Shown: positions 24,357 to 33,846 of the stretch, one piece after another
How positions within the stretch are numbered: the stretch's first letter is position 1
Layout: the number at the start of each line of letters is the position of its first letter
Assembly (NCBI GenBank): GCA_964436865.1
Contig: CAYTFK010000031.1
Coordinates: 1-37,189 of the forward strand
Length of the DNA stretch: 37,189 nucleotides
Reading direction: 5' to 3'
Origin: JAXGPP01 sp964436865
Lineage (GTDB): Bacteria > Planctomycetota > Planctomycetia > Pirellulales > Thermoguttaceae
Position numbers and translations under genes: made by a program
The notes under the pieces: model-generated
Database searches by the model: none
Told to the model about the DNA's origin: nothing
What the model saw: the letters and a program-made list of their open reading frames with translations, nothing else

Positions 24357-24490
24357 ATGGTTCGTTTTCGGATGTTGCTTGTCGCCACAATCACGAGCTT
24401 GTGAATGGCGAGAACGCCTGCGAGCTGTACAAGTTCCTCACGTCACTCGGCACCAAGCCCAAGGGGGCCGGGTGGCGCGTTGCCCCCGCT
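24357..24490 (+). pseudogene. Glutathione peroxidase remnant with internal deletions
   Basis: A start codon at 24357 with AAGGAG eight bases before it opens an export-signal-like peptide MVRFRMLLVATITSL, then a stop. From 24401, in another frame, the translation VNGENACELYKFLTSLGTK and PKGAG matches the segment of glutathione peroxidases that usually reads VNGENA.PLYKFLTS. In a third frame, 24472-24490 reads VAR then AP, as in the conserved VVARFAP near the C-terminus. The region with the catalytic Cys/Sec, the NVAS segment and the WNFEKFL segment are absent. The order of fragments, their shared strand and the intact ribosome-binding site indicate one ancestral gene broken by at least two deletions and frameshifts. 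Identification is by motif only. Confidence 0.7.
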
Positions 24491-24667
24491 GCATTATCAA
24501 TCGGAGGTTCAGCAGATCCTACCCTTCCGCGCTGAAACACGGCACAATATACAGGAGTAGTGACAACCGGCCGTGCGGTCCGGCCCTTACCGTCGGATGC
24601 TGCCCGCGAACCACATTGCCGAACTCGGGACGGAATCCTTCGGCATCCGTCAACGAAAGGTCCTCCC

Positions 24668-26977
24668 TTGAGCCCCGTACCTCAAATCACCGCGACTGCT
24701 CGCAACACGCGTCGCCCGGCTCGGAAGAGCAGGCGGTCGGGCCCGCCGGCCAGGCGGTGCTCGCTGCTGCGGGTGGAATCGCTGGAGCCGCGGATGTTAC
24801 TGAGCCTGGCGGGCGCCGGCCTTGACGGGTGGGGTGCCCCGCCCCTGCCAGCGGCGCAGGGGTCGCATCCGGCGGCAGTGAAGGACGACGTGGGGAACAC
24901 TTTTGCCGCGGCTCGATCCATTGCCCTCTCGGCCGCGGGCAGCGGCTCGGCAACGGGTACCCTGGAGACGGTTGGCGACGTCGACATGTTCAAGCTTGTC
25001 GCACCGGCATCAGGGCGGATGACGGTCAATCTCAGCGCAAGTGCGGGCAGCGCGATCGACCCCATCGTCCATGTCTATGACGGGTCGAAACGCCTCATGG
25101 GCAGCAACGATGACGCGGGCGACGGGACGCGCGACAGCAGCCTGACGATCGACGTCGCCGCACGGAGCACCTACTACATCAAGGCCGCCGCGTACGGTGT
25201 GACGCGCGGGGCGTACCGCGTTGCGATCGCCTCCGCTACCGATGATTTCGGCAATGATTTCGGACAGGCCGCCGCGCTGACGCTGACCAGCGCCGGGGCG
25301 GCGTCCAAGACCGGCATCGTCAACCGTTCGGGCGACGTCGACTTCTTCCGCTTCGTCGCCCCGGTCACCGGCCAGATGACCATCACCAATGCGCCGACCT
25401 CCGGCAGCCGGCTCGATCCCGACCTGTATGTTTACGACAGCGCACGCAGCCTGCTTGCCCGTAATGACGACTACGGTGCGACGTCCAGCAGCCGCGTCAC
25501 ATTCGCGGTGACGGCCGGCGCCACGTACTACATCAAAGCGGCCGGTTACGGCGCGACGACGGGCAGCTACCGCCTCAGCCTGTCTACCGAGGCGACGTCC
25601 GACGATGGCAACACGTTCAGCAGCGCCACCCTGGTAACGTTGACGGGCAACGGCTCGCTCATGCGTAACTCGGCGATCGACCGCACGGGCGACGTCGACA
25701 TGTTCCGCTTCGTGGCTGCGGCCACCGGTTCGATCACCATCGGGCTGTCGGCGGCCACCGGCAGCCGTCTCGATCCTTACCTGATCGTGTACAACGGGTC
25801 GCAACGCGCCATCGGCCGGGATGACGACAGTGGCGGCGGAGTCAACAGCCAGGTCACCGTCAGCGTCACCGCAGGGGCGACGTACTACATTCGGGCGTCG
25901 GCGTACGGCAATGCCACCACGGGCGACTACGTGCTCCAGGCTGGCCCCGGGATGGCACCCTCCCCATCGACCGGCGAGTTCGACATCACGCTCGCGCTCA
26001 ACGGCCTGACCGCCTCGCAGCGCAGCCTCGCCCAGCGGGCGGCGGCGCGATGGGAAGCGATCATCGTCGGCGACCTGCCGAGCGCCTCCTACAACGGCCA
26101 GGCGATCGACGACGTGATGATCAACATCACGAGCGAGGCGATCGATGGTGCGGGCAATGTGCTCGGCTACGGCGGGCCGGAAGCCTTGCGGAACGGCAGC
26201 TATTTGCCATACGTCGGGATCATCGTTCTGGATACGGCCGACCTGAACCTGCTCGAGGCCGAAGGCGATCTGCTCGACGTTTTCACCCACGAGATCGCCC
26301 ACGCGCTGGGGTTTGGCACGATCTGGGATCACCGCGGGCTGCTTGCGGGGGTGGGGACATCCGATCCCGTCTTTACGGGCGCGCAAGCCCGCGCCGAATA
26401 CAATGCTCTGTTTGGCACCAATGCCACCGGTGTTCCGGTCGAGGCCGGCGGCGGACAGGGAACGGCGTATGCCCACTGGCGCGACACGGTGTTCCAGACG
26501 GAGTTGCTGACCGGCTGGAGCAAGCCGGGGGCCAGCCCGATCAGCCGCATCACCGTGGCCTCGATGGCCGACCTGGGCTACCAAGTGAATATGGCAGCCG
26601 CCGAAGCGTATGCCCGGCCGGCGAGCCTCCGCGGGGCCGCGGGCCTTGCCGCGTCGAGTCCCGCGTCGGCGACCAGCGGCGGAATGCGCAACCAGTTGGC
26701 CACCTCGATTCTCAAGGGCACGGATTTCGCGCAGCCGGCGAACGCCGCCGGGAGATACACCCGGCCGGCCGCGCCGCACGTGGCGGCGGGGATGTACTCG
26801 GAGAATGGCGACCGCACCGGCCGGCCGCAGACCGTCGATCACGTCCTGGAGGCCGAGTGGGACGACGATCTCTTCGCGTCGCTCGCCCGCAGTCGCCGCA
26901 CTGGCGAGGAAGCGCAGCCCGCGCCGGCTGCGGCGATGGCGATCGAATCGGCACGAGCCTGGCTGGAACGGGTTTGA
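24668..26977 (+). CDS. Secreted LEPR-XLL protein with three PPC domains and a leishmanolysin-like metalloprotease
   Basis: A basic N-terminus leads to the planctomycete LEPR signature LEPRMLLS (39-46), associated with exported proteins. Three repeated bacterial pre-peptidase domains (about 71-190, 191-308 and 309-430) share DVDMF/DVDFF and TYYIKAAAYG-type strands. A zinc protease domain occupies about 436-650: HEIAHALGFGTIW supplies HExxH (H541, E542, H545), and H603 in AHWRD is the likely third ligand at the distance used in leishmanolysin (M8-like) enzymes. The C-terminal 120 residues are low complexity. TTG at 24668, seven bases after AAAGG, is the preferred start; a GTG at 24560 would add 36 residues. 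Extracellular proteolysis is likely; no dockerin or sorting tail is evident. Confidence 0.85.
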   Translation: MSPVPQITATARNTRRPARKSRRSGPPARRCSLLRVESLEPRMLLSLAGAGLDGWGAPPLPAAQGSHPAAVKDDVGNTFAAARSIALSAAGSGSATGTLETVGDVDMFKLVAPASGRMTVNLSASAGSAIDPIVHVYDGSKRLMGSNDDAGDGTRDSSLTIDVAARSTYYIKAAAYGVTRGAYRVAIASATDDFGNDFGQAAALTLTSAGAASKTGIVNRSGDVDFFRFVAPVTGQMTITNAPTSGSRLDPDLYVYDSARSLLARNDDYGATSSSRVTFAVTAGATYYIKAAGYGATTGSYRLSLSTEATSDDGNTFSSATLVTLTGNGSLMRNSAIDRTGDVDMFRFVAAATGSITIGLSAATGSRLDPYLIVYNGSQRAIGRDDDSGGGVNSQVTVSVTAGATYYIRASAYGNATTGDYVLQAGPGMAPSPSTGEFDITLALNGLTASQRSLAQRAAARWEAIIVGDLPSASYNGQAIDDVMINITSEAIDGAGNVLGYGGPEALRNGSYLPYVGIIVLDTADLNLLEAEGDLLDVFTHEIAHALGFGTIWDHRGLLAGVGTSDPVFTGAQARAEYNALFGTNATGVPVEAGGGQGTAYAHWRDTVFQTELLTGWSKPGASPISRITVASMADLGYQVNMAAAEAYARPASLRGAAGLAASSPASATSGGMRNQLATSILKGTDFAQPANAAGRYTRPAAPHVAAGMYSENGDRTGRPQTVDHVLEAEWDDDLFASLARSRRTGEEAQPAPAAAMAIESARAWLERV

Positions 26978-27205
26978 GAACCGGGGGGCCTCGTTGACAT
27001 CGGTTCCAGGCGTGCGGCGAATTCGACGGGGGCCGCGTGTTGGGGGTGGGATCGAGCGGCAATGGAGCATAGGATTGTGGTTCCTGGAGACCGCTGCGGA
27101 AGGGCCCCTGATCGACTGTTTCAGAGCCGGATGGTGGGTGGGCCGAGCCGGAACGGATCTCGCGCAGGAAGGTGATTGCTGGACCAACCCTTCAGGATGA
27201 ACTCG

Positions 27206-29893
27206 ATGCACCCCAGGTACATGCACTCGGCGTCCGTGTTTCTCGTTCTGGTCTCGCTGACCGCGGCAGTGGCGGGAGGCGAAGCATCGCCGGGACCGCA
27301 GGCCGCGGCGTCCCCGGCCCCCGTTTCCGGGACGCCCGAGTATACGAGTGTCCGCTCCCTGCCCGATGCGGTCACTGTGGGCACTCTCTCCAACGGCTTG
27401 ACGGTGATCGTTCAGGAGAACCATGTCGCTCCGGTGGCGACGGTCCGCTGTTTCGTCAAGAACACCGGAGGCGCATTTGAGGGGAAATACCTGGGGGCAG
27501 GATTGAGCCACGTGCTCGAGCACGTCGTCGCCGGCGGCACGACCAGCAAGCGCGGCGAGAAGGAGATCGAGCAGATTATCGACACGTTCGGCGGGGCCAC
27601 CAATGCCTACACGTCGGACGATACGACCGCTTTTTACATCGATTGCCCGGCGAAGAACACGCTGATGGCCATCGAACTGGTGGCCGACTCGATGCAGCGG
27701 ATCTCCTTTGAGCCCCGCGAGTTCGAGCGCGAGTTGGCGGTGGTGAAGCAAGAGCTGGCCGACGGGGAAGTGGACCGCAGCCGCGTGCTCTGGAAGCTGC
27801 TCAACCTGACGGTCTACCAGGAACACCCTGTCCGGCATCCGGTGATCGGCTATCTCGACGTTCTCAACGGCACGAGCAATGAAGCGATCATCGACTTCTA
27901 CCGCGAGCGGTACATTCCCAACAACCAGGTTTTCGTGGTGGTCGGCGACGTGAAGACCGAGGAAATTCTCGACCACGTCGCCCGGCAGTGGGCCGGGACG
28001 CCGCGCGGCCGCGAGACCGTGGTCGCCATGCCCGAGGAGCCCCTGCAACTGGCACCGCGCGAAGCGCTGCGCGAGATGGACGGATCGACGTACGACTACG
28101 TATTCGCCTGGCCGACGGTGAAGCTTTCCGATCCCGATCTGTACGCGCTGGACGTGGCGGCTTACATCCTGGGCGAAGGCGAGAGTTCGCGGCTGGTGCA
28201 GCGGCTGCGTTACGAGAAGCAAGCCGCTTTGTCGGTGAGCTCGGCCAGCTATACGCCCCATTTCGTGGCGGGCTTCTTCGCCGTCATGGGGAGCAGCACG
28301 CCGCAGACGTTCGCCGAGGCTGAGAAGGAGATTCTCGCCGCGGTCTACCGGCTTCGCGAGGAACCGGTGAGCGACGCGGAGCTAGCCAAGGCCAAGAAGC
28401 AGAAGGCGGCCGAACTGGTTTTCGGCCGCCAGACGGTCCAGCAGGCCGCGGGGAGCCTGGGCCGCAGTCTGTTGTCGACCGGCGACCCGCTGTTCGACCA
28501 GAAGTATGCCGAGAACATCCAGCAGGTCACCGCCGAGCAGATCCGCGACGTGGCCCGCCGGTACTTCGATCCCCAACGGCTGAACCGGGTGGTGATCTCT
28601 CCGCCGGGACAGAATCCGGCCGCCGCCGGCGCGTCGGCGAAGGCAGCCGAAAGCGATGTTCGCCTGGAGCGGCTGGCGAACGGCCTGCGAGTGCTGGTGA
28701 AACGGCACTCGCAATTGCCGCTGGTGAACCTCCAGGCCTACGTGCTCGGCGGAACGCTGGTCGATACGCCGGAGACAGCCGGCCGGTCGGCCCTGTTGGC
28801 CGCGATGCTCGACAAGGGGACGGCGCGGCATACAGCGCGGGAAATCGCCGAATACTTCGACTCGATCGGCGGCCGCCTCGACATGACCGCCGGCCGCAGC
28901 ACCGTGTACGGCAGCACCACCGTGCTCCGCGAGGATTTCGCCGCGGCCGCTGCGCTGTTTGCCGAGTGCTTTACGCGGCCGACATTCCCCGCGGAAGAAT
29001 TCGGCCGGGTGAAGACTCTCGCCCTGGGGGCCATCGCGCGGCGGCAGGATGAGCCGCAACAGGAGGCGTTCGAGGTCTTCTACGACCATCTGCCGGCCGG
29101 TTCTCCCTACCACATCATCCAGGGAGGCAAGGCCGCGACCGTCGAGCCGCTGACGGTCGAAGATCTGCGGCAGTACCACGCGCGCTACTTCGTGCCCAAC
29201 AACATGCTCGTTACCGTCTTCGGCGATATCGAGCCCGATGCCGCGGTGGAACTGGTCAAGAAGCACTTCGGCGAACTGAAGCCGGATCCCAGCTTCAAGC
29301 CGATCGAGTTCGATCGACCGAACGACATTGCGGAGACGATCGTCCGCCACAAACAGACAGCCAAGGAGATCGGCGTCGTGCTGTTGGGCTACCCGACCGT
29401 CAGCATTCTCAATGCGAAGGACCACGCGGCACTGACGGTGCTCGATGCGATGAGTTCGGGTTACAGCTACCCGGGCGGCTGGCTGCACAACGAGCTTCGC
29501 GGCGCGGGGCTGGTGTACTTTGTGCATGCGCTGGCGATCACCGGTCCGGCTCCGGGCTTCCTGGTGGTGCTGGCGCAAACGCAGCCCGACAAGATCGACG
29601 AAGTCGTCGAGCGGATCCGGCGCAACCTGGATCGCGCCAAGAAGGGGGAATTCAGCGACGAGGAATTCCGGACCGCGAAGCAAATGATCGTCGCCCTGCA
29701 CGCCCAGGAAAACACGACGATCAGCGGCCAGGCCCAGCAGGCGGCGCTCGATGAGCTCTACGGCCTGGGCTACGACTATGACCGGGCATTCGACGCCCGG
29801 ATCGAAGCGGTCACGCGGGACGATGTGACGCGCGTCGCCCGGCACTACCTGGACCATTATCTTCAGGTCACGACCTCGCCCGAGCCGCGGTAA
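27206..29893 (+). CDS. Exported M16-family zinc peptidase, two M16 domains
   Basis: The 895 residues contain a signal peptide (about 1-26) and two pitrilysin-type halves. The first half holds the inverted zinc motif HxxEH (H102, E105, H106 in SHVLEHVV) and the third ligand E183 in VVKQELADGE, so it is catalytic. The second half (about 505-880) has the M16 fold signature VRLERLANGLRVLVKRH but reads LLAAMLDKGT where the motif would be, so it is the inactive partner. Fused active-plus-inactive M16 halves form one clam-shell and degrade short peptides in the periplasm. The ATG at 27206 follows AGGA by eight bases; ATG 27197 and TTG 27176 are alternatives. It stands about 230 bases after the metalloprotease gene and need not share its transcript. 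Confidence 0.93.
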   Translation: MHPRYMHSASVFLVLVSLTAAVAGGEASPGPQAAASPAPVSGTPEYTSVRSLPDAVTVGTLSNGLTVIVQENHVAPVATVRCFVKNTGGAFEGKYLGAGLSHVLEHVVAGGTTSKRGEKEIEQIIDTFGGATNAYTSDDTTAFYIDCPAKNTLMAIELVADSMQRISFEPREFERELAVVKQELADGEVDRSRVLWKLLNLTVYQEHPVRHPVIGYLDVLNGTSNEAIIDFYRERYIPNNQVFVVVGDVKTEEILDHVARQWAGTPRGRETVVAMPEEPLQLAPREALREMDGSTYDYVFAWPTVKLSDPDLYALDVAAYILGEGESSRLVQRLRYEKQAALSVSSASYTPHFVAGFFAVMGSSTPQTFAEAEKEILAAVYRLREEPVSDAELAKAKKQKAAELVFGRQTVQQAAGSLGRSLLSTGDPLFDQKYAENIQQVTAEQIRDVARRYFDPQRLNRVVISPPGQNPAAAGASAKAAESDVRLERLANGLRVLVKRHSQLPLVNLQAYVLGGTLVDTPETAGRSALLAAMLDKGTARHTAREIAEYFDSIGGRLDMTAGRSTVYGSTTVLREDFAAAAALFAECFTRPTFPAEEFGRVKTLALGAIARRQDEPQQEAFEVFYDHLPAGSPYHIIQGGKAATVEPLTVEDLRQYHARYFVPNNMLVTVFGDIEPDAAVELVKKHFGELKPDPSFKPIEFDRPNDIAETIVRHKQTAKEIGVVLLGYPTVSILNAKDHAALTVLDAMSSGYSYPGGWLHNELRGAGLVYFVHALAITGPAPGFLVVLAQTQPDKIDEVVERIRRNLDRAKKGEFSDEEFRTAKQMIVALHAQENTTISGQAQQAALDELYGLGYDYDRAFDARIEAVTRDDVTRVARHYLDHYLQVTTSPEPR

Positions 29894-29926
29894 GTCGTTG
29901 CGGAGGATTACCGCATCCGGACAGCA

Positions 29927-29954
29927 CCCCCCGTGGCCGGATCGGACCGGGGGG
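29927..29954 (+). terminator. Weak GC hairpin after the M16 gene
   Basis: CCCCCCG (29927-29933) pairs with CGGGGGG (29948-29954) across a 14-base loop. No T run follows, so this is at most a weak or factor-dependent terminator. Confidence 0.35.
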
Positions 29955-30024
29955 CTTAGAATTGACACGTGTGCTGGCGGAAAGAGCGGGGCGGCAGAGA
30001 TCGATTAACTTCCTGGAGGAAACG

Positions 30025-30723
30025 ATGATTCGAGCAGCTTTGACAACATGCCTCGCGGCAGCCCTGGTGGCCCTTCTGCCGACCCTCCTGCCGGCCCAAC
30101 AGTTGGCCCCGCCACCCACTCTGGCGATGGTGGAACTGGACTACGTCCAACAGCAGCTTAAGCTCAACGATCAGCAGAAGGAGCAGGTCCAGCAAGCCGT
30201 GCAGCAGTACGGCCAGGGAAACCAGGCTGACTTGCAGCAGGTGCAACAGGCGGGGCCTGCGCAACAGGAGCAGGTGCTCGCCCAGGCGCGCCAGCAGGCC
30301 ACGCAGCGCGCGCAGCAGTTCGATCAGCAGGTGCAGAAGATTCTCCAGCCGGCGCAGGTGGAGCAGTTGCAGAAGATCACGTTTCATGTGGGCGTCTTCA
30401 ACGCGCTGATGAATCCGTCCCTGGCCGCTCAGATCAAGTTGACGCCGCAGCAACAGCAGCAGGTCCAGCAGTCGGTCGCCGGCCTGCAGCAGGAGATGAC
30501 CCGGTTGCAGCAGGAGATGTTCAGCGCCCAGATCAAGGCTGCCGAACAAGCTTTCGGGGTGCTCACGGCCGATCAGCAGCAGCAACTCCAGGCGCTCCGC
30601 GACGAGGCCCTGAAGGCGCAGTCGGCACCCCCGGCTCCGACGGCTCCGACCGCGCCCGTTCCCGGGGGGACGGCTCCCGGCGGAGCGGGGCGGGCTCCGG
30701 CGCCGGGCGGGCAGTCAAGGTAG
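30025..30723 (+). CDS. Secreted Gln-rich helical protein
   Basis: The 232-residue protein has a clear signal peptide (1-24, cleavage near LLPAQQ) and a mature part with extreme glutamine content. Two similar amphipathic units, LKLNDQQKEQVQQ and IKLTPQQQQQVQQ, and later LTADQQQQLQAL, resemble the LTxxQ-type repeats of periplasmic CpxP/Spy chaperones, but the match is weak and I do not assign that function. The last 35 residues are Pro/Ala/Gly-rich. GGAGGAA precedes the ATG at a good distance; the frame extends upstream without a site. Export and helical structure are well supported; the role is unknown. It starts 131 bases after the M16 gene, beyond the weak hairpin. Confidence 0.75.
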   Translation: MIRAALTTCLAAALVALLPTLLPAQQLAPPPTLAMVELDYVQQQLKLNDQQKEQVQQAVQQYGQGNQADLQQVQQAGPAQQEQVLAQARQQATQRAQQFDQQVQKILQPAQVEQLQKITFHVGVFNALMNPSLAAQIKLTPQQQQQVQQSVAGLQQEMTRLQQEMFSAQIKAAEQAFGVLTADQQQQLQALRDEALKAQSAPPAPTAPTAPVPGGTAPGGAGRAPAPGGQSR

Positions 30724-30743
30724 CCCGGCGGCGATTCGCGACG

Positions 30744-31499
30744 ATGCACGGCGGCGCGGACAGCGATTGGGGAACTCGAGCGCGGCTGGCTTTTGGGGTG
30801 GAGCCGAATCGGCGACGATTTCGGCTTCGCCTCGCCCGTTACCAGGGCCTGGCTGAGGCGGTATCGGACTATTCCCGGCGGCACCCGGATGCCGCGGCGC
30901 GCCGGTTGCGACTGCTCGACGTCGGGGTCGGCAATGGCCGCTCGCTCCGTTATCTGGAGCCGACGGGGGTTGCCGAATCGATCGACTTCTTTGGCATTGA
31001 CCTGAGCGTTCGTCGCCTGCGGGGAGTGTACCAGTCCCGGCGCTGGATGCTGCTGCGGGCGGACGTTGAACTTGGCTTGCCGCTCGCCGGCGCGAGTTTC
31101 GACATCGCAATCTGCGAGCAGGTACTGGAGCATCTGCTGTCGCCCGAAAGGGTTCTGGCCGAACTCGCCCGGGTGGTGCGCCCGGGCGGGCTGCTGGTGC
31201 TCGGCGTACCGGTGTTCCCTGCTGGAATCCATCGCCTGCGCCAGGCGGCCGCCGGGTGGGCGCGACGCTTGGGTCGGGGTGGATCGCACCATCAGACCTT
31301 CTGCCGCCAGGGCATCGAGCGGCTGGTGTCGGCGGCGGGATTCACGGTCGAGGGCTGCCGCGGGTTCCGCATTCTCTCCGGAGGCCCGCTGGCGCCGCTG
31401 GAGGACTATGCCTGGTGGTACAGGTTTAACCGGCGTCTGGGCGATATCGCGCCAGGTCTCTGCACCGAGGTGCAACTCCTGGCCAGAAGGCGAGCCTGA
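30744..31499 (+). CDS. Class I SAM-dependent methyltransferase
   Basis: The 251 residues carry the class I fold markers: motif I LLDVGVGNG (57-65), the acidic end of strand 2 in FGIDLS (83-88), and the segment FDIAICEQVLEHLLSPERVL followed by RVVRPGGLLVL, which corresponds to motifs II and III of the UbiE/Methyltransf_11 type. The N-terminal 50 residues are basic and the C-terminal domain (from about 175) probably confers substrate choice. The target could be a small metabolite, lipid or sugar. It starts 20 bases after the Gln-rich gene, so it may be read in the same transcript, and it converges on the histidine kinase gene 25 bases further on. Confidence 0.85.
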   Translation: MHGGADSDWGTRARLAFGVEPNRRRFRLRLARYQGLAEAVSDYSRRHPDAAARRLRLLDVGVGNGRSLRYLEPTGVAESIDFFGIDLSVRRLRGVYQSRRWMLLRADVELGLPLAGASFDIAICEQVLEHLLSPERVLAELARVVRPGGLLVLGVPVFPAGIHRLRQAAAGWARRLGRGGSHHQTFCRQGIERLVSAAGFTVEGCRGFRILSGGPLAPLEDYAWWYRFNRRLGDIAPGLCTEVQLLARRRA

Positions 31500-31524
31500 G
31501 CCCGCGGCGCTTTGAAGCAGGCGT

Positions 31525-33846
31525 CTACAGCGGGCCGCGATCCGTCACCGGAGCCTCGATGATGGGGAAGTCGACCGCGATCCGGGTACCTTCACCCGGT
31601 GTGCTCTCGATGACCAGATTGCCGCCGAACAACTCAGCCCGCTCGCGGATCCCTTCGAGCCCAAAGCGGTTCGGGTCGACCCGGGCCGGATCGAAGCCGA
31701 TGCCCCAATCGCGGACTTCGATGCGGACGCGATCGTCCTGCTGGTCGAGGGCGATACGGACTCGCTTGGCGCGGCTGTGGCGAAGCGCGTTGTGGAGCGA
31801 TTCCTGGACGATGCGAAAGATGGCCGTTTCGAGCGGCCACACCAGGCGTCCGAAGCGTACATCGTTGGTGTAAATGATCTCAACTTCAGTCTCGGATTCG
31901 CACACCAGGTAATCGATCGCTTCGACAAGGCCGTCGTCATCGAGGATCGGCGGCCGCAATCCGCTCATCAGGCGGCGCGACTCGCCGATCGTCTGCTGCA
32001 ACAGTCCGAGCGCGCCCTGGAGCCCTTCGCTGATCGGCGCTTCGCAACGGCTGGAGACCTGCGAAAGCCCGCCTTGCAGTGTCATCAGGGCGGCTGTCAA
32101 GGGCTGGGCAATGGCATCGTGGATCTCGTAGGCTGCGAGGCGGCGGTGCTGCTCGTAAACGTCCAGGAGGCGGCGGAGCCGATCTTGTTCCTGGAGCACG
32201 GCCTGCTCGGCACGCTTGCGCTCGGTGACGTCGAGCATCGAAACCACCACCAGCGACTGCGTCTCCTCGCAGCCGGGGGCCACCGCCAGCGAAAGCGCGA
32301 CGTGGATCGGTTTGCCTCGCAGGGTGCGGTGCAGCGACTCGGCTTCGTAGCGGCGGCGTCCCTCGGCCAGCGCCACGAGGGCGTCGCGGAAGACTTCGAG
32401 CCCGCGGTCGGTGAAGAACGATTCGAGATTGCCGAGGACCTCGTTCTTGTCGCTGGCTTCCAGCAGCGAGAGCGTGGCCTTGTTGACGTCGAGCACGTGC
32501 AGCCGACGCAGGCACTCGGCGACCGCGCCTGGATGCTCGGCGAAGAACTGGCGGAAGTCGCGCACTCCCTCTTCGGCGCGATGGCGGAGGAAGGCGCGGA
32601 TGGCGGAGAGATCCTCCAGCCAGAGTGCGATCGGCGAATCCTCGAACAACATGTGGTAGCGGCACTCGCTTTCGCGGGTCATCCGCTCCGCCCGTTCCCG
32701 TTCGGCGATCTCGGCGACAAGACGGGCGTTGGCTGCAGCCAGTTCCGCAGTGCGTTCCTTGACGCGGCGTTCCAATTCTTCGTGCGATTGCCGCAATGCC
32801 TCTTCGGCGTGCTTCCGATCGGTGATGTCGTGCGCCACCCAGATCACTCGCGGCGGCGCCAGGCCGCGGATGGGCATGGTGCGGCCCTCGAACCAGCGAT
32901 GGCCGGCCAGCACGTCGAGCGGGTATTCGACAACCTGCATCTTGCCGGTACGAATTGCTGCGCGAATCGCGTTCAACAGCGCCGCCGCGGTTTGGGGAGG
33001 CATCACTTCGTCGAGCGTGCGACCCAGCAACTGCTGCGAGGCCAGCCGCAGAAGCTCGCTCTCCGAGGTGAGGATGTCGACGTAGCGTCCCTCCGCGTCG
33101 AGAATCAGAATCAGCTCGGAGACCGAATGGACGATGGCCTCCACGCGAGCCTTGCTTTCGCCGAGGGCATGTTCGGCCTGCTGCCGTGCCGACCGCTCGC
33201 GAATCGCAGTGATGCCATACGCCAGGTTGTCGGCCAGGTCGGCGAGCAGGCGCACCTCCTCGTCGTCAAAGGCTCCCTTCTCCGGTGCATAGATGGCCAA
33301 TGCGCCAAACGCCCGTCCGGAAGTGCATAGAGGGATCCCAATACAGGAGGCGTACCCCCGGCGGCTTGCCTCCTCACGCCAGGGTGCGAAGTCCGGGTCG
33401 CTGTCGATGTTCTTGATGATCGCCGGCCGGCAGTGGCGAATGGCCATGCCGACAGGCCCCCGACCGCGCTCCCGGTCTGCCCAGGTGACGTCGACCGTCT
33501 CCAGGTAGCCCTCCTCAAAGCCGGCCTGGCCGACGGGTCGCACCGTCTTCGCGGCATCATCTTCCGCGTATCCTACCCACGCCAGTCGATAGCCGGCCGT
33601 ATCGACGATAATGCGGCATATCTCGTTGAGCAGTTCCGGCTCGCTCACGCCGCGAACCAGGGCCCGGTTGCACTCGCTCAGTGCCCGCAGCGCGCGGTTC
33701 GTCTTGCGTAGGGTTTCCTCGGTGTGCCGCAGATCGCTGAGCTCGCGCAGGCTTTCTTGCTGAGCCAGTTCGAGAGCCACGTTTTGGCGGCGGAGATCCT
33801 CGATCTCTCGGGACAGAACCTCGGCCGTGGGATACGGGTCATCCAT
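31525..33846 (-). CDS. GAF/PAS sensor histidine kinase, NarL-type (HisKA_3)
   Basis: A 773-residue soluble kinase. The order is a coiled coil (10-60), GAF domain (about 62-220), PAS domain (235-350), coiled coil (350-390), a second PAS-like domain (395-550), a HisKA_3 dimerisation domain with phosphoacceptor H576 in YEIHDAIAQPL, and a HATPase domain with N686 in QESLHNALRH, the DWGIGFD box (713-719) and FGLEGIRER (728-736). No membrane segment or receiver domain is seen. The class usually phosphorylates a NarL/FixJ-type response regulator; none is encoded here, so the partner is elsewhere. The ligands of the GAF and PAS domains cannot be named. The start is the ATG with AGG eight bases upstream. 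It converges on the methyltransferase gene. Confidence 0.92.
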   Translation of the reverse strand: MDDPYPTAEVLSREIEDLRRQNVALELAQQESLRELSDLRHTEETLRKTNRALRALSECNRALVRGVSEPELLNEICRIIVDTAGYRLAWVGYAEDDAAKTVRPVGQAGFEEGYLETVDVTWADRERGRGPVGMAIRHCRPAIIKNIDSDPDFAPWREEASRRGYASCIGIPLCTSGRAFGALAIYAPEKGAFDDEEVRLLADLADNLAYGITAIRERSARQQAEHALGESKARVEAIVHSVSELILILDAEGRYVDILTSESELLRLASQQLLGRTLDEVMPPQTAAALLNAIRAAIRTGKMQVVEYPLDVLAGHRWFEGRTMPIRGLAPPRVIWVAHDITDRKHAEEALRQSHEELERRVKERTAELAAANARLVAEIAERERAERMTRESECRYHMLFEDSPIALWLEDLSAIRAFLRHRAEEGVRDFRQFFAEHPGAVAECLRRLHVLDVNKATLSLLEASDKNEVLGNLESFFTDRGLEVFRDALVALAEGRRRYEAESLHRTLRGKPIHVALSLAVAPGCEETQSLVVVSMLDVTERKRAEQAVLQEQDRLRRLLDVYEQHRRLAAYEIHDAIAQPLTAALMTLQGGLSQVSSRCEAPISEGLQGALGLLQQTIGESRRLMSGLRPPILDDDGLVEAIDYLVCESETEVEIIYTNDVRFGRLVWPLETAIFRIVQESLHNALRHSRAKRVRIALDQQDDRVRIEVRDWGIGFDPARVDPNRFGLEGIRERAELFGGNLVIESTPGEGTRIAVDFPIIEAPVTDRGPL

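Noticed and set aside
25010..28261. 1083-codon minus-strand open frame
   Set aside because: Antisense to the LEPR protease and the M16 peptidase, with low-complexity Arg/Gly composition and no recognisable motif.
28382..29968. 528-codon minus-strand frame
   Set aside because: Antisense shadow of the M16 peptidase, without protein-like features.
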